NCBI GenBank assembly: GCA_941918925.1
Contig: OW799236.1
Span: forward strand, 70,150,465-70,214,464
DNA from: Phyto melanocephala
Taxonomy: Eukaryota > Arthropoda > Insecta > Diptera > Rhinophoridae
DNA length: 64,000 bases
Direction: 5' to 3'
Under the pieces are notes generated by a model that worked only from the letters and a program-made list of their open reading frames with translations, searched no databases and had not been told where the DNA came from. A program made the position numbers and the translations under genes. This document shows positions 10,673-21,623 of the stretch, piece by piece (the first letter of the stretch is position 1; every line of letters begins with the position of its first letter).

Positions 10673-11433
10673 TTAATGTTTGAAGATTATTTCATGCAAA
10701 TGTTGACCGTGACTGCGCCCCAAATACTCCATTCGCTTAGTCCAATTTTGGCATACTCTGTCCAACATTTCGGCCGGTATCTCATGAATAAATGCTTCAA
10801 TGTTGTCTTCCAATGCGTCAATTGAAGCGGACCTGTGTGTATAGACATGAGCTTTATCATAGCCGCACAAAAAATAGTCCTAAGGCGTTAAATCGCACGA
10901 TCTAGGCTGCCAACTGACCGGTCCCGAACGCGAAATAAAATGTTCACCAAACTCGCCTCTCAATAAGTCCATTGTTAAGCGTGCTGTGTGGCATGTGGTA
11001 CAGTTTTGTTGAAACCACATGTCATGCAAATCAAGCTCTTACATTTTGGGCAGAAAAAAGTTGGATATCATCTCACGGTAGCGCTCACCATTCACAGTTA
11101 CGTTACGATTCGCATCATCTTTGAAGAAGTACGGTTCAATGGTGCCACCAGCCCATAAACCGCACCAAACTGTGACTTTTTCTGGATGCATTGGTAGCCC
11201 TTGCAATGCTATTGGCTGATGTTCACTCCAAAATCGACAATTCTGCTTTTTAACGTACCCATTGAGCCAAAAATGAGCTTCGTCACTGAACACAATTTTT
11301 CGATAAGAAGCGCGCGAAGAACTTTCTTAACAGAGCACGCATTTTGATAATAAAATTCAATCATTTGAAAGCGTTGTTCGTTTGTAAGACGATTCAGTGT
11401 TGCCGAAAAGATAATAGTTAAAAAATCACCCTT
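10673..11433 (-). pseudogene. DD41D mariner transposase, internally deleted (copy 2)
   Basis: Minus-strand reading: N-terminal NRLTNEQRFQMIEFYYQN (about 11,400-11,340) breaks off after about 30 codons. It is followed after a frame change directly by FSDEAHFWLNGYVKKQNCRF (about 11,290-11,240), so most of the helix-turn-helix region is gone. The catalytic region continues through VWCGLWAGGTIEPYFFKDD and, after a shift, a WFQQNCTTCHTAR-like stretch (aspartate 2 degraded). It ends in RMEYLGRSHGQHLHEIIFKH at the stop near 10,673. Family function is cut-and-paste transposition. The deletion point is close to that seen in the copy at 63.6 kb. This copy cannot produce an active enzyme. Confidence 0.75.
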
Positions 11434-13953
11434 TACTTCTCCAGTACTGTAGACAACAAATTTAAAAACAAAAGAAGTTTGTCGCGTTATAGCCTGAAAC
11501 AATCATTATACTTTTACGTGGATTCCACGAAAAAGAGTCTTCTTATCTTTAATGCAATTTCATTATCACTTTCATCACTGGAATAGTATTATCGATACAA
11601 TCGATGCTTATCGATAATATTTAATAAGCAAACAATATTGTATAGTTTGATTTAAAATATAAAATTACTTGCATATATTTAACAAATAAATAATTACAAA
11701 TAAATAAATGCCGATTAATGATTAATAATTGTTTGATTTTGAGTTTATTTCAACTAATTTTTGTTAAAAAATAGTTAAAAATAAAATTTGTAATTCAATT
11801 TATCATTTATTTGTAACTTGTAAATTTTTTTCTCAGAGTCTCTGTCGATCTTGAGCTTCTTTCTACAATTCTACAATTGTAAAAGTGCAAATTTAGTTTA
11901 GTGAAACAAAACCACTTGTAAAAGTATGACTTGTCCAATTCACTTGCAGCCACAAACTTCTAATAATATTTTAATGAAACACAATTTTACACAAGTTCGT
12001 AATTTTAAAGTAAAAAACGCTTGTAGTTGTGAATCTGCAGCTCAGTGAAAAAAGGCCCCAGAAGTCATACTTAAATAATAATGAAAGAACATTATCTTTC
12101 AAATAAAGTAGATTTCATGTCATTTAAAAAATCGTCTTTGTTTTATTTCACTTGAAACATGAAAAACGAATTTTACAATGTTGCCCTAAATATTTTTAAA
12201 TGAAAATTTCAAACAAATGAGGAACATTTATCCTTTTGGTTATCTACTAAACTGTATGTGCTTGGATTGATGCAAAATTATATCTGTTCCTTAAAAGCAT
12301 ACTACACGCTTATAAAAAAATATACATTTTTTAATAACTGTCAATAATGGCAAGCATAATTTTTGGTGGGTATTTTTTTAACTAAAAAATTTAAATCGTT
12401 TGTTTTATAGTTGTAAAACCATTCCTTTAAAAAAATATATATTATAGCTACTAAAAATTTTTGACACCCGGATGCGCATACGAAAAAGTATAATAAAGTA
12501 CACTGCAGTACAAGGAAAAAAAATAATTAATAATTATATAACAATTAACATTTCTTTTTTTAGTCCTGAGAAATCAAATGAGGAGAAAAATATGTTGGTC
12601 TGAATGTAATTTTTCCATAATATCGATACAGTTATCATGAAGGTTTCGGGTATTATTTTTTATATTACAATTATAAAGGGCCCCAAACTGTTCTTCGAAA
12701 TAGTTACTGATATAAGATTACTCGTTAAGGTCCTTCTCTTGAACTTCAACAACGATTAAATTCAGGAAACATACTTGCAACAGCACATCCGATTAATTCG
12801 TTGCATTGTTGCATGTAAGCACATACACAAGCTTGCATAATATTATGCAAGTTTATGACCATCAGTAACAGCACTGTTCGTGCTACTAAATTAGCATTAT
12901 AACATTTAGTTTATTGTTTTTTTTTTCTTTTTTTTTTTATGGCTTTCAGTTTCTTTTCTTTTTCAATACAAACGAATAATTAACTGTGTGGTTACCGTTT
13001 TTTCTCTCTTCATAATACGCACAAACTCCTCTAACCCATTAAAGCGTTTGGGGTTGTATTGTTAACTCATGGTTACATCGGTCTTATTTTATTACAGAAA
13101 TATTAAACAAGTGTAATATTCACTTTCTTTTTTGTACCCTACCATTCATTTGCAATGAATGTTAATTTTCAATAATTGCACTGAGGTCGAAAAAAAATAA
13201 ATTCACATTTTCTCACTTAGTTTTGTGCGAACGTGCATCATTTGACTATAAACTCTTAATCAAATATGCATATCTGTGTAATAGCATCGATATCTAAATA
13301 CAAGATTCCTCTTAACAATATTCTGGTAAAGGAGTATGAAAAAAAAGTAAAACGAAAAGGAACAAAAATCATTTAAGAAATTCTAACTTATTTGATGGCA
13401 ATTGATGTCTTTGATTATACTGGATACTAGTCAAGTTATAGTTGTTATTAGGGCTGATGCCCCATGTGTGGCAAGCATAGTGCTGGTTACAGTTACAGCT
13501 CAATACTGTGTTATGAGTTGGCGATACTTGCAAAGGGTAAGGCAATCAGAAGTGTTTTTAAATCGGAATGTCAAAAGTATTAACATTTATCTGACCTAAT
13601 TGCAATAGTAATCCATATTTAATAAGACTTTAAGAAAACTGTGTCTGTGTATGAAACAGGGTTTGCAGATCTTAATTGTGGTATACAGCCAACTTAATTG
13701 AATACAAAACACTACTCTTAAGAAGTGACAGACAGAAAGTCAAGTGGTTTGAAAATATGGAATTTGATAAAATTTAAAACCCCTAGTTTAAACCTCGGGA
13801 TAAGAACATTAAAAAATAAAAAAGTAGTAGCCCATAAAATATAATTCAAGTTTGACGAACACGACAGACAAAGGAATAATAAATTAATTGCACCAACTGT
13901 TTTTACTTATAACGATATCAAAATTATCTTTTAGTAAGTGCAATTTAAAAAAG
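11434..13953. other. Unassigned AT-rich region
   Basis: No confident gene. A perfect 20-base palindrome lies at 12,832-12,851. Around 13,430-13,541 base composition is less AT-biased than the surroundings, with an open frame ending at a GGGTAAGG donor-like site; it could be a short exon but has no recognisable domain. Confidence 0.35.
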
Positions 13954-14992
13954 TAAAGGTGATATATTCGGCCATGCCAAATCTTATGTACCCTTTACCA
14001 TCATGCACATAATAACACGAAAATTCCAATAATGTCCTCATTCAGCTTAGACTTGTTTTCAGATTTTATACCACACTTTGTTTTGGATGTCGTCTTGAAC
14101 TTCAAATTTATTTATTATTTATTTATTGTACTATTCAATACCTTATATTTGATACCCGTAAGTATGCGTAAATAAAAATGTATTTATCTGTTATTTTGTT
14201 TTACAACAACATTTTATATATTAAACTCATGATAGCCAACTGTATTTTTATAGATGGCCTTAAAAAAAATTATTAGTCGTATTGATCTTGAACTTTAAAT
14301 TTTTTTATACATTTTTATATAATAATAGTTAAGCGCTTTAAATTGCAGATAAATTCGTAGTTACTTTACATGGCTCGTATGTTTGGCACTTTGTTTCGGA
14401 CGCCATCTTGGATTTTTTTTTTAGCATTATTTACTGTATTCTATGGATCAAGCTCTTTTATTTAATACCAATATTGTGCTAGTTAAAAAGTATACATTTG
14501 TAATTACTATATTTGACCCATATATCTGGCATTTTGTTTCGGAAGCCATTTTGAATTTATTGCTCATGGCTTTGTGAAATCTACTAGATAAAATGAATGT
14601 GATTCGGTGTTAATATTTTCAATTGATAGATTATGATACTGATATGATGTCTGAAAAAATTATGAAAAAAATGATGTTTGCTTGTAGATTTTAGGAAAAA
14701 CTCCGAATCAGTTTTACATTAATACTAATATCTTAGTTAGTTTACAACGTGCTTGTGAGCTTCCCTTTATAGGAATTTTCGAGCTCATAGCATGCGAATT
14801 GGTGAGATTGGTGATCGTGTCCAAAAATTAATTAGTGTCTTGTTCTAACTAAAAAATAATTTTTAATTATTTGTGCTAATGCTAATTTCACTCCCTATTC
14901 AAAAGCCTTCATAACTTATACTTTTTAGGTTTGGTAATGAATATTGTAGAAATTACAAATGGACTGACAAAGCTATATACCCTGTACCTTCG
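13954..14992 (+). repeat. Dispersed repeat family C (diverged A/B relative)
   Basis: It begins AAGTAAAGGTGATATATTCGGCCATGCC..TGTACCC and ends ATTGTAGAAATTACAAATGG..CTATATACCCTG, matching the start and tail modules of families A and B with many changes. The body contains repeated units around GGCA.TTTGTTTCGGA.GCCAT.TTG (near 14,075, 14,385 and 14,530). No protein frame. Partial minus-strand relatives occur at 19.3, 29.3, 38.1, 40.6 and 45.3-45.7 kb. Confidence 0.5.
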
Positions 14993-16620
14993 AACCTTAT
15001 CGAGCTTTATGAACCTAAAATAAGATTTTCTATAGCATTAGTAATAACATGTGATCAATTAGAAGATAGATATTTTATAAACAATTGAAGAGTCATATTT
15101 TTTGAACTAATCTTGGCAATGTTAAAAAATTACACATATTTTTGAAATAGTTTCTTTAGCAATTCTAAACCAAGTAACACTTTTGCTGTTATTATTGTCA
15201 ATATCTAGTTATAGTTGGTGACATTAAAAAAGGCATACACATATACATTCATATGTGGAGTGAATGCTGTAAGAACTATTTAATATTCCATTTTTGTGTA
15301 GAGTCATCTTAGTTGCTAGTTACTGTTGTTGTTGTCGTCCTCAACATTGATGTCAGCAAAGTTGCTGTATGAGCTCTTGCTACTGCGGTTGTTATTATTG
15401 TTGTTGGCCTTGTTGCTGTTATGGCATGCATGAATAATTCATTACACTTCGCCTTCATAATTTTCCATCAACTCAATTCAGTTCCCTCATGATTCCCTGT
15501 TGTTTGTGAATTTTCCCTTTTCTCGTATTTGTGTCTTTTTTTGTTGGATCCTCTTGCCTGTTTTTATTTTATTTTTGTGTGTGCTAATAAGTATGTACGT
15601 ATGTACGTATGTATGTATGTATGTATGTATGTATGATGATTTTTGTGGACGTTTTCTTTGTATTTTTCATTGTAACGCTTGATGTCTTCTAGTTTGTTTT
15701 TTTGATTTCGTTCTACTGTTTATTTCATTTGTCCCAGTAGTGGCTGAATTTTCATGAATGTTTATTTTGTGGGTTTTCTTCACGTCCCTGTGAAAAAACA
15801 AAAATAGAGTAGTGGGAGTCCAAAGAATTTGTATAAATATGGAGTCGTAGAGCAGTTATAAAACAAATGAAAACATGAAAATATCCAGAGGAATTTAAAT
15901 ACATAAAGGACATCTATAAAAGCTCAGGAACTTAAGAAAACCACAATAACTTGTTTGTATAACTGTGTGTATACTTGTGCGTATATGTAAATATTATACT
16001 CATTATAATTAAGTAGCATAAGAATGTATTACAACTCAAGTATCTACTACCAGCCATTTATATTCAGCAAACATTGACCTCGTTAGCAGCGTACAGAAAC
16101 CAAGTGTCAACAATAAAATTTAGTAGCAGCAGCAACATCACCACAATAATGTCCACCTAATGTGAATGACATTAAAGCATTTTTATAACAAAAAATATGA
16201 AAAAATAAGTTCATCAATCTGCTTAATAATTGGACAGTGATAAATACAAAGTATTTGCTTTAACTTTGCACACATATAGACAATTGGTCAAAACGCTAAA
16301 ATTAGCTTCATCCATTTGTTGTAGTTAAAAATAAAATTAAAAGCAACCGGTTAGCCTCTTTACAAAAGCAAATTTATTTAAAGATTAAAGCCATTATTAA
16401 AGCTTTCATATATTTTTTTATGAAATTTCTTTATTCCAAAATCAACTACGAGATAATGACAACAAAAGGCCTCTTCTGTTGATACCAACCACACAAAAAA
16501 AATTATTTTAGAATTTTATTTTAAGCAAGATTTAACCATTCGGCCTTCAGAATACGCATGAAATGGTCAATAGACTTCGGCTATTGAGTCAATAGAACCT
16601 TGTGAGCGTGTAAAATCAAA
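14993..16620. other. Unassigned region with GTAT microsatellite
   Basis: Holds TTG/GTT-rich sequence near 15,315-15,420 and a (GTAT)n microsatellite at about 15,590-15,636. The open frame across the microsatellite is low-complexity and not a gene. Confidence 0.45.
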
Positions 16621-16624
16621 TTTT

Positions 16625-16990
16625 TATTACTGTGTGTTAGATGTTCCATTGTTGGGCACGACGAGGAGTCGAGGTTAACGGCTCATCGTGAACAACAGCA
16701 TTTTTTTTAGCAGAACGAACGAAGCGAGCATGCTCATGTATTTTAACCTTTCCTTCAGACCCAAATTGCTGAAAATTGCACAAAAATCTCCCGAATGTAG
16801 ATATGTTTGTTAGATTATGCTGACAAAAATAATAACGAAGTGCACGATTTTAAAGCCCATTTCTGCCAATATTTTAAAAAATCTTAATGTGCTTTTCAAT
16901 TGTGTACCTTTCGATGGCAATATTTTTCAAACACTGAAACAAAAAATTTCAAACTAAATTTGAAAATAATTTGACGTTAAGCTGTGACTC
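16625..16990 (-). mobile_element. Mariner fragment, type found in repeat B
   Basis: The stretch TGTTGGGCACGACGAGGAGT near 16,648 is the inverse of the region near 6,490-6,525 (ACTCATCATCATGCCCAACA). The following 300 bases read backwards like the decayed helix-turn-helix coding part of the mariner embedded in family B. It has no catalytic part and no clean ends. Confidence 0.45.
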
Positions 16991-17249
16991 ACCCTTTAGA
17001 AGACAAGTGTTTTTGGAACATATTTTATAATAATTTGTTCTGTGCGCTAAGAATTAAATTCAGTATGTTTAAGAGTTTAGTAAATTAGATAAATTTAGAT
17101 AAAAAAATAAGTCTATACCTTGATAGACTAACGGCGCTTTCCTATTTGCTTTGTTGTGCGATCTATGGAAGAAACATGTTCAAATAATTTATATGTCCAA
17201 TTTAACTATAAATTCGATTAAGTCAAATAATTCCATATGAATTTCAAGC

Positions 17250-17640
17250 TCGAGTCCTTAAAGTATTTCAGGTTCTGAATAGCTTAAACGTTAATTTTCT
17301 GGTCTTAGGATATTGGCGAAAGTAGTGTTCCAATGTTTCGTCCTGTGCTCCACAAGCTCTGAATTTTGTTATATTAGTTAGTCCTACTCGACCTGTTAAG
17401 TTAAGTTTGGTTTTTCTCAACCTGTTTTTCCATAAAATATACTTATAACTTTACCGGTAGCGAAATTTTGTCGCTTTCTGAAGTGCTTATTAGCTTTAGG
17501 CATATTTTGAACCTTTAAATGGGTTTTAAAATTTTTAAAAGTGATAATGTTAAAAAAGATCTTCTTTGAGAAACTTGTGCGCTCGCTAGTTTTTGAATTT
17601 GGCATATTATCTTAACACCAACGATTCTAGCACTATAACC
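17250..17640 (-). pseudogene. LINE C-terminal fragment (I/R1-like), decayed
   Basis: Minus-strand sequence around 17,300-17,400 reads like the cysteine-rich end of the LINE at 9.3-10.2 kb (a CGAQDETLEHYFRQYP-like stretch preceded by a threonine/leucine/threonine-rich region). It continues to about 17,600 with relics of the RKW..NFKNF part. Several stops are present and the cysteine motif is incomplete. No duplications were found at its edges. Confidence 0.45.
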
Positions 17641-19317
17641 CCAGGATCGAGAATTTTTCGTCATTGTGCACAACACTACTGTTGCTAAAAATTAATTTTA
17701 CTATTAAGACGGTAAGAAATTTTGATTTCATTCAGTTGTATGCTACTGTCAAACAAGCAGCTCATCGTAGGTCATAACAGAGACAAAAAACATAGTGAGA
17801 TGTTCGCAGTTTGTGTACAAATTTATCTAACTCTTGCATTGTAGGACATTTCGAGATCAAATTTTTTCATTCCTTAGGTTCCTTACTGAATATTCGAGAA
17901 TATATGAATCATCGAATTAAAAATTCCAATACTGATTTTCTTTAGCACTTTAATGCGTTTCGTAATTACCTTAATTAAAGCCTGGAAAAGAAATAATAAA
18001 TGTAAATTTAAACTTACTTCTGTTTTGGCTATACAGCACATTTATCTTGATCGCAACAACTGACAATATACACCGAGAAGCTATTTGCGATATATTTCTT
18101 ATTACAGCACAGACACTAATGCGAATGTATTTATGTTTTTCTTCTTTAAAAATATCTACCACAATATCAAGGCATGACTTTCGATTGGCCACAGTATGCT
18201 CGTGTACACTCAATGAATTTTATGTCAAATGGGGCTGCCAGCCATGTCACAGAACGCAATTCCGATCGAAAAAGTTTTCAAACCCGAAAGTCGGGTCTTT
18301 ATAAAATGAAAAACCAAAAATTTCTTCGGAATGAAACCACAAAACAAAAAAAGTGTTGCCACATTATTTTTTTGTACAAAACACTTTCCTTAACAAATAT
18401 ATATAAAGTATAATAATGTTTGGTTATGCACAATACTGCCATACTTTGTTTCAAAAGCAGAAATTTTAAAATTATGGGGAACTAACAAAATCGCTTAGAG
18501 TCTGAAGAACCTAAAACAAAGTCTTTCGGAATCGCACATACCGAATCAAAGCCATTTCGATCGGCTTAACTGAACTTAACTTCAATACCATTTTTCTAAC
18601 TTATTCTAGCAAAATAAATGTAAAAGTGGATAAAACACTTAGCCGAGGGTTTTACTAACTTAATGTTTTTTTATATACTTATATGAAACCTGCTTCAGCG
18701 AAAATCATTTTTCTAATTTTTTTATTTATATTAACCAATATTAAGTTTAGCAGTATTTCTTCTGATTCTGTGCAAGTAACTTGTTAAGCATTTTTTTTAT
18801 TTCATAAAACACAATACACTAAATAGAATAATTAAAAAATTCTACAAAAAGCTAACAACTCACACAATTTGCAATAACAAAAGTCATAACTTGTAACGTT
18901 CCAAATTCATTTTCTAACATATTTTTTATTATTTTTTTAATTACAATTCGGCAATAATGTTACAAAAAAATCAACAAAATCCTTGTTTATATTCACTAAT
19001 TATTTGCCATTTTTTGGTAATTTTAATTTTAGTTTTATAAAACTAAACATGTTTGCAGATTGTTAATAATTCGTTATCAAAGATTAAAAAATATATATGT
19101 ATTACGTACATATATAATAATGAAAAAAAAATTGATAACTAGCACGAGTCATAATTTATGAATACAATAAACAATAATTATACAACTTGTTCACACACAT
19201 ACATACATATACTTAACCTATAAAATCATACCAAAAATAATTAAAAACTAAGAAGTATTGAGTCATAATTTGATTTCGTTGTTACAGAAACATTTATTTA
19301 CAAGTGTATACTAGTAA
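17641..19317. other. Unassigned AT-rich region
   Basis: No supported gene. The overlapping open frames around 17,970-18,410 on both strands lack recognisable domains. Confidence 0.4.
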
Positions 19318-20430
19318 CGAATATATTTTCTGAAAGCTAATAAATAGGGGAGCCGACTCAGTATTGACCGTTTGTCGGTCTGTCCGTCCGTTTGTGTATA
19401 CGCCTCTTATGATATTCTTGAAAAATTAAGACATACTGGACACTAAAGTTATAAGCAAATATTGTTTGGATAAATATATATATTTGTTAGTATATCAAAT
19501 TTTTAATTTTTTTTTTTTTTTTGGACTCTTTAAACACAGAAAATTTTAAGCCGTGATATCAAAACTTATTTCTTAAAAACAAAATAAGAAATCCGTTTAA
19601 AACGAACTTAATTATAAGTACCAAAATGCAATTACTACGTTTTTCCTGAAATTAACAAACTAAAAACTATTTTTTTCAGTTTTTATACAAACGAGGGACC
19701 CACTATGGGAATCATATAAAAGGATTTGGCTACCGCAATATAATGTACCATAAAAAATTAAATTGAAATCGATGATAGCTGTTACTATAAAATGGCGGCC
19801 AATAAAGTTCTATATGGGTCATATTTGGTATTTCAAAATATACCCCCTTGATCACTCTAAAAAAACTACTACAAAAGTGTAAAATCTAATTTTGGAGACT
19901 AAGGCTTGTAATTCGAAGTCCTAAGCATGTTCAAAGATTATTTAGGGGCATGAGAAACTTCATATATATATAAAAAAATTATATAGTTTTAAAAAAAAAT
20001 TTTGCTTATAACTTCGCTAATTTGTCCCAATTTTTTACAAATGTCTAAAGCTATATTTTGTATATAAATAGTAACAAACATGCACATAAAATATCTTAGA
20101 ACTAAAAAATTTTAATTCTTGTGTTAAAGATATGGGAAGCAAACAAAGTCAGTAGTGTTTATTTGCTTATATCTCAGAAACTTAAAAGACGATTGTGCTG
20201 GATTTCAAAAACGATTTATTTTTTAATATTTCCAATAGATTGATATCACTTGCAGATCTGTGCTACATGTGGTTGCTTCTAAAAGTAGTTTCAACCAACA
20301 TATGGACAGATGTACAAACGGACAGGCCGACATAGCTCAATCGAGCCCCATATTCTTATGCTTTCAGAAAATATATAGTATCTGGGGTGGGTTGGAAATT
20401 AATATTGTAGAAATTACAAGTGGAATTTTA
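19318..20430. repeat. Family C/A tail fragments in opposite orientations
   Basis: 19,318-19,400 is the inverse of the family tail (TTTCTGAAAGCTAATAAATAGG, then GTCGGTCTGTCCGTCCGTTTG). 20,277-20,425 carries the same tail in plus orientation (GGACAGATGTACAAACGGACAG..CTTTCAGAAAATATATAG). The region between has family C body motifs (GGATTTGGCTACC, AAAATGGCGGCCAATAAA). Either two abutting copies in opposite orientation or one fold-back arrangement. Confidence 0.45.
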
Positions 20431-20725
20431 AATTACAAACAGAAAGAAAAACACAACAACAGTTTAACAGCGGCAACTTTAATACTTCACGCTCTTGAAA
20501 AATTGGACTTTTTAGTTTCAGAACATTGCTACCGCAGTATTTCGGTTTGTTTCATACAAACTGCATGGACATAAAAATTTTTCACACCAGAAAATTGTAA
20601 AAAAAAGTAATTTAAAAAAAAAGTCTGCCTAATATTTTCAATGAAAATAGGCGAATTTACTAAAAGAAAATATATACTTATTTATTTTTAAACTTTTCTT
20701 AACTTTATTTAATCAATATTTTGTA

Positions 20726-20733
20726 ATTATTAT
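20726..20733. repeat. 8-bp target duplication of hAT-type element
   Basis: ATTATTAT here is repeated exactly at 21,616-21,623, flanking an inverted-repeat element. Confidence 0.65.
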
Positions 20734-21615
20734 TAGTGATGGGCAAAAAGGAAAAATGTGTCGATATATATTTTTAAAAAGCATCGATATTTCGATATAT
20801 CGAAAGGTAGGTAAATACCAATGTTGTTAAAATATTCCAAGTTTTAAAGTTAAATACACGTAATACATGCATATGTACAAACTTATTATTAAATATATAT
20901 TTCCGCACATAATTCAATAAAAACTATAAAAAAATAGAAAAAAATCAACAAAAAATATTGTCAGTTCGCCATATTAAAGCTATAAAAAAATAAACGACAA
21001 AATCAATTATTAATTAAATGGCATCAAAGAAGTTACGAAACCATCACCTTACGCTTACATATTATTCAAACCAGTACTCATCGGATATGGACATCAGAAG
21101 TATTTTATGTTATCACCTGTCAATCCGCTTCTTCTAGCAGACCTGAAAGCGGGAGGAATTTGTTCCCGCTTACTATGTTCTGAGCGAGTAATATCGCTTA
21201 TTTTTAATATAGCATTTGAGGCACCTGTTATAGAAGTAAAAGAATACGCTTGAACCTTGGGCTCAACATGTTGGCTATTAAAAGAAAAATATTTTTTCCT
21301 CATTTTTTTTCAACCTTTTTCAGGAAATCGTCTTTTACCAGAAGCCCTAAAGTGGATGAAGGAAATGATCGATGCGTCATTTGACGGACTAAATTTAAAA
21401 TACGAATGGCTAAGCTAGACATCATAGAAAAATGATGGTGGTGCCAGCCAGTTTAGTTGAAAAAAGTCTAAAATTTATAGAGCTCTTAAAATATCGGAAA
21501 ATATATTGAAAACGATACTCGTAAATAAGAATCGATGTATCGATATTTCGGTTTTTGATATATCGGCGACACATATTAATTTTTGTGGAACGTCGATATT
21601 TTTTGCCCATCTCTA
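20734..21615. mobile_element. hAT-type non-autonomous element
   Basis: It begins TAGTGATGGGCAAAAA and ends TTTTTTGCCCATCTCTA, an 11-base-plus terminal inverted repeat with one mismatch, and is flanked by a perfect 8-bp duplication, the hallmark length for hAT insertions. Inside each end lie several TCGATA / TATCGA motifs (20,761-20,805 and 21,525-21,600), possible repeated binding sites. The duplication is made of a simple ATT repeat, which weakens it slightly, but the inverted ends are convincing. At 882 bases it is far too short for a full transposase. Confidence 0.7.
21094..21303 (-). pseudogene. Short hAT transposase relic
   Basis: A 69-codon minus-strand frame inside the hAT-type element. 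Its end (REQIPPAFRSARRSGLTGDN) resembles the C-terminal end of hAT transposases, where an RSRLTGENV-like motif closes the dimerisation domain. The rest is not recognisable. If correct, this is an internal-deletion derivative that kept the last coding part. Low certainty. Confidence 0.35.
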
Positions 21616-21623
21616 ATTATTAT

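Larger units (their letters stand above)
8471..11433 (-). mobile_element. Rosa-like mariner copy 2, interrupted
   Basis: Outer shell of a three-level nest. The right end near 11,420-11,433 has an AAAAAATCACCCTTT terminal repeat followed by TA. The left end near 8473-8558 (GGGTGACTTTTTAAGAGCTATAAGAA and following) aligns with the left end of the mariner copy at 62,912, yet it is separated from the transposase body by about 2.1 kb. That gap is filled exactly by an AT-rich inverted-repeat element (8559-10,662). Removing it would reunite the 3' end with the transposase C-terminus at 10,673. Confidence 0.6.

Noticed and set aside
15590..15636. CRISPR-like or satellite array
   Set aside because: A simple GTAT microsatellite without spacers.
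15500..15682. Small membrane-like protein frame
   Set aside because: It is built across a GTAT microsatellite and T-rich sequence; hydrophobicity follows from composition.
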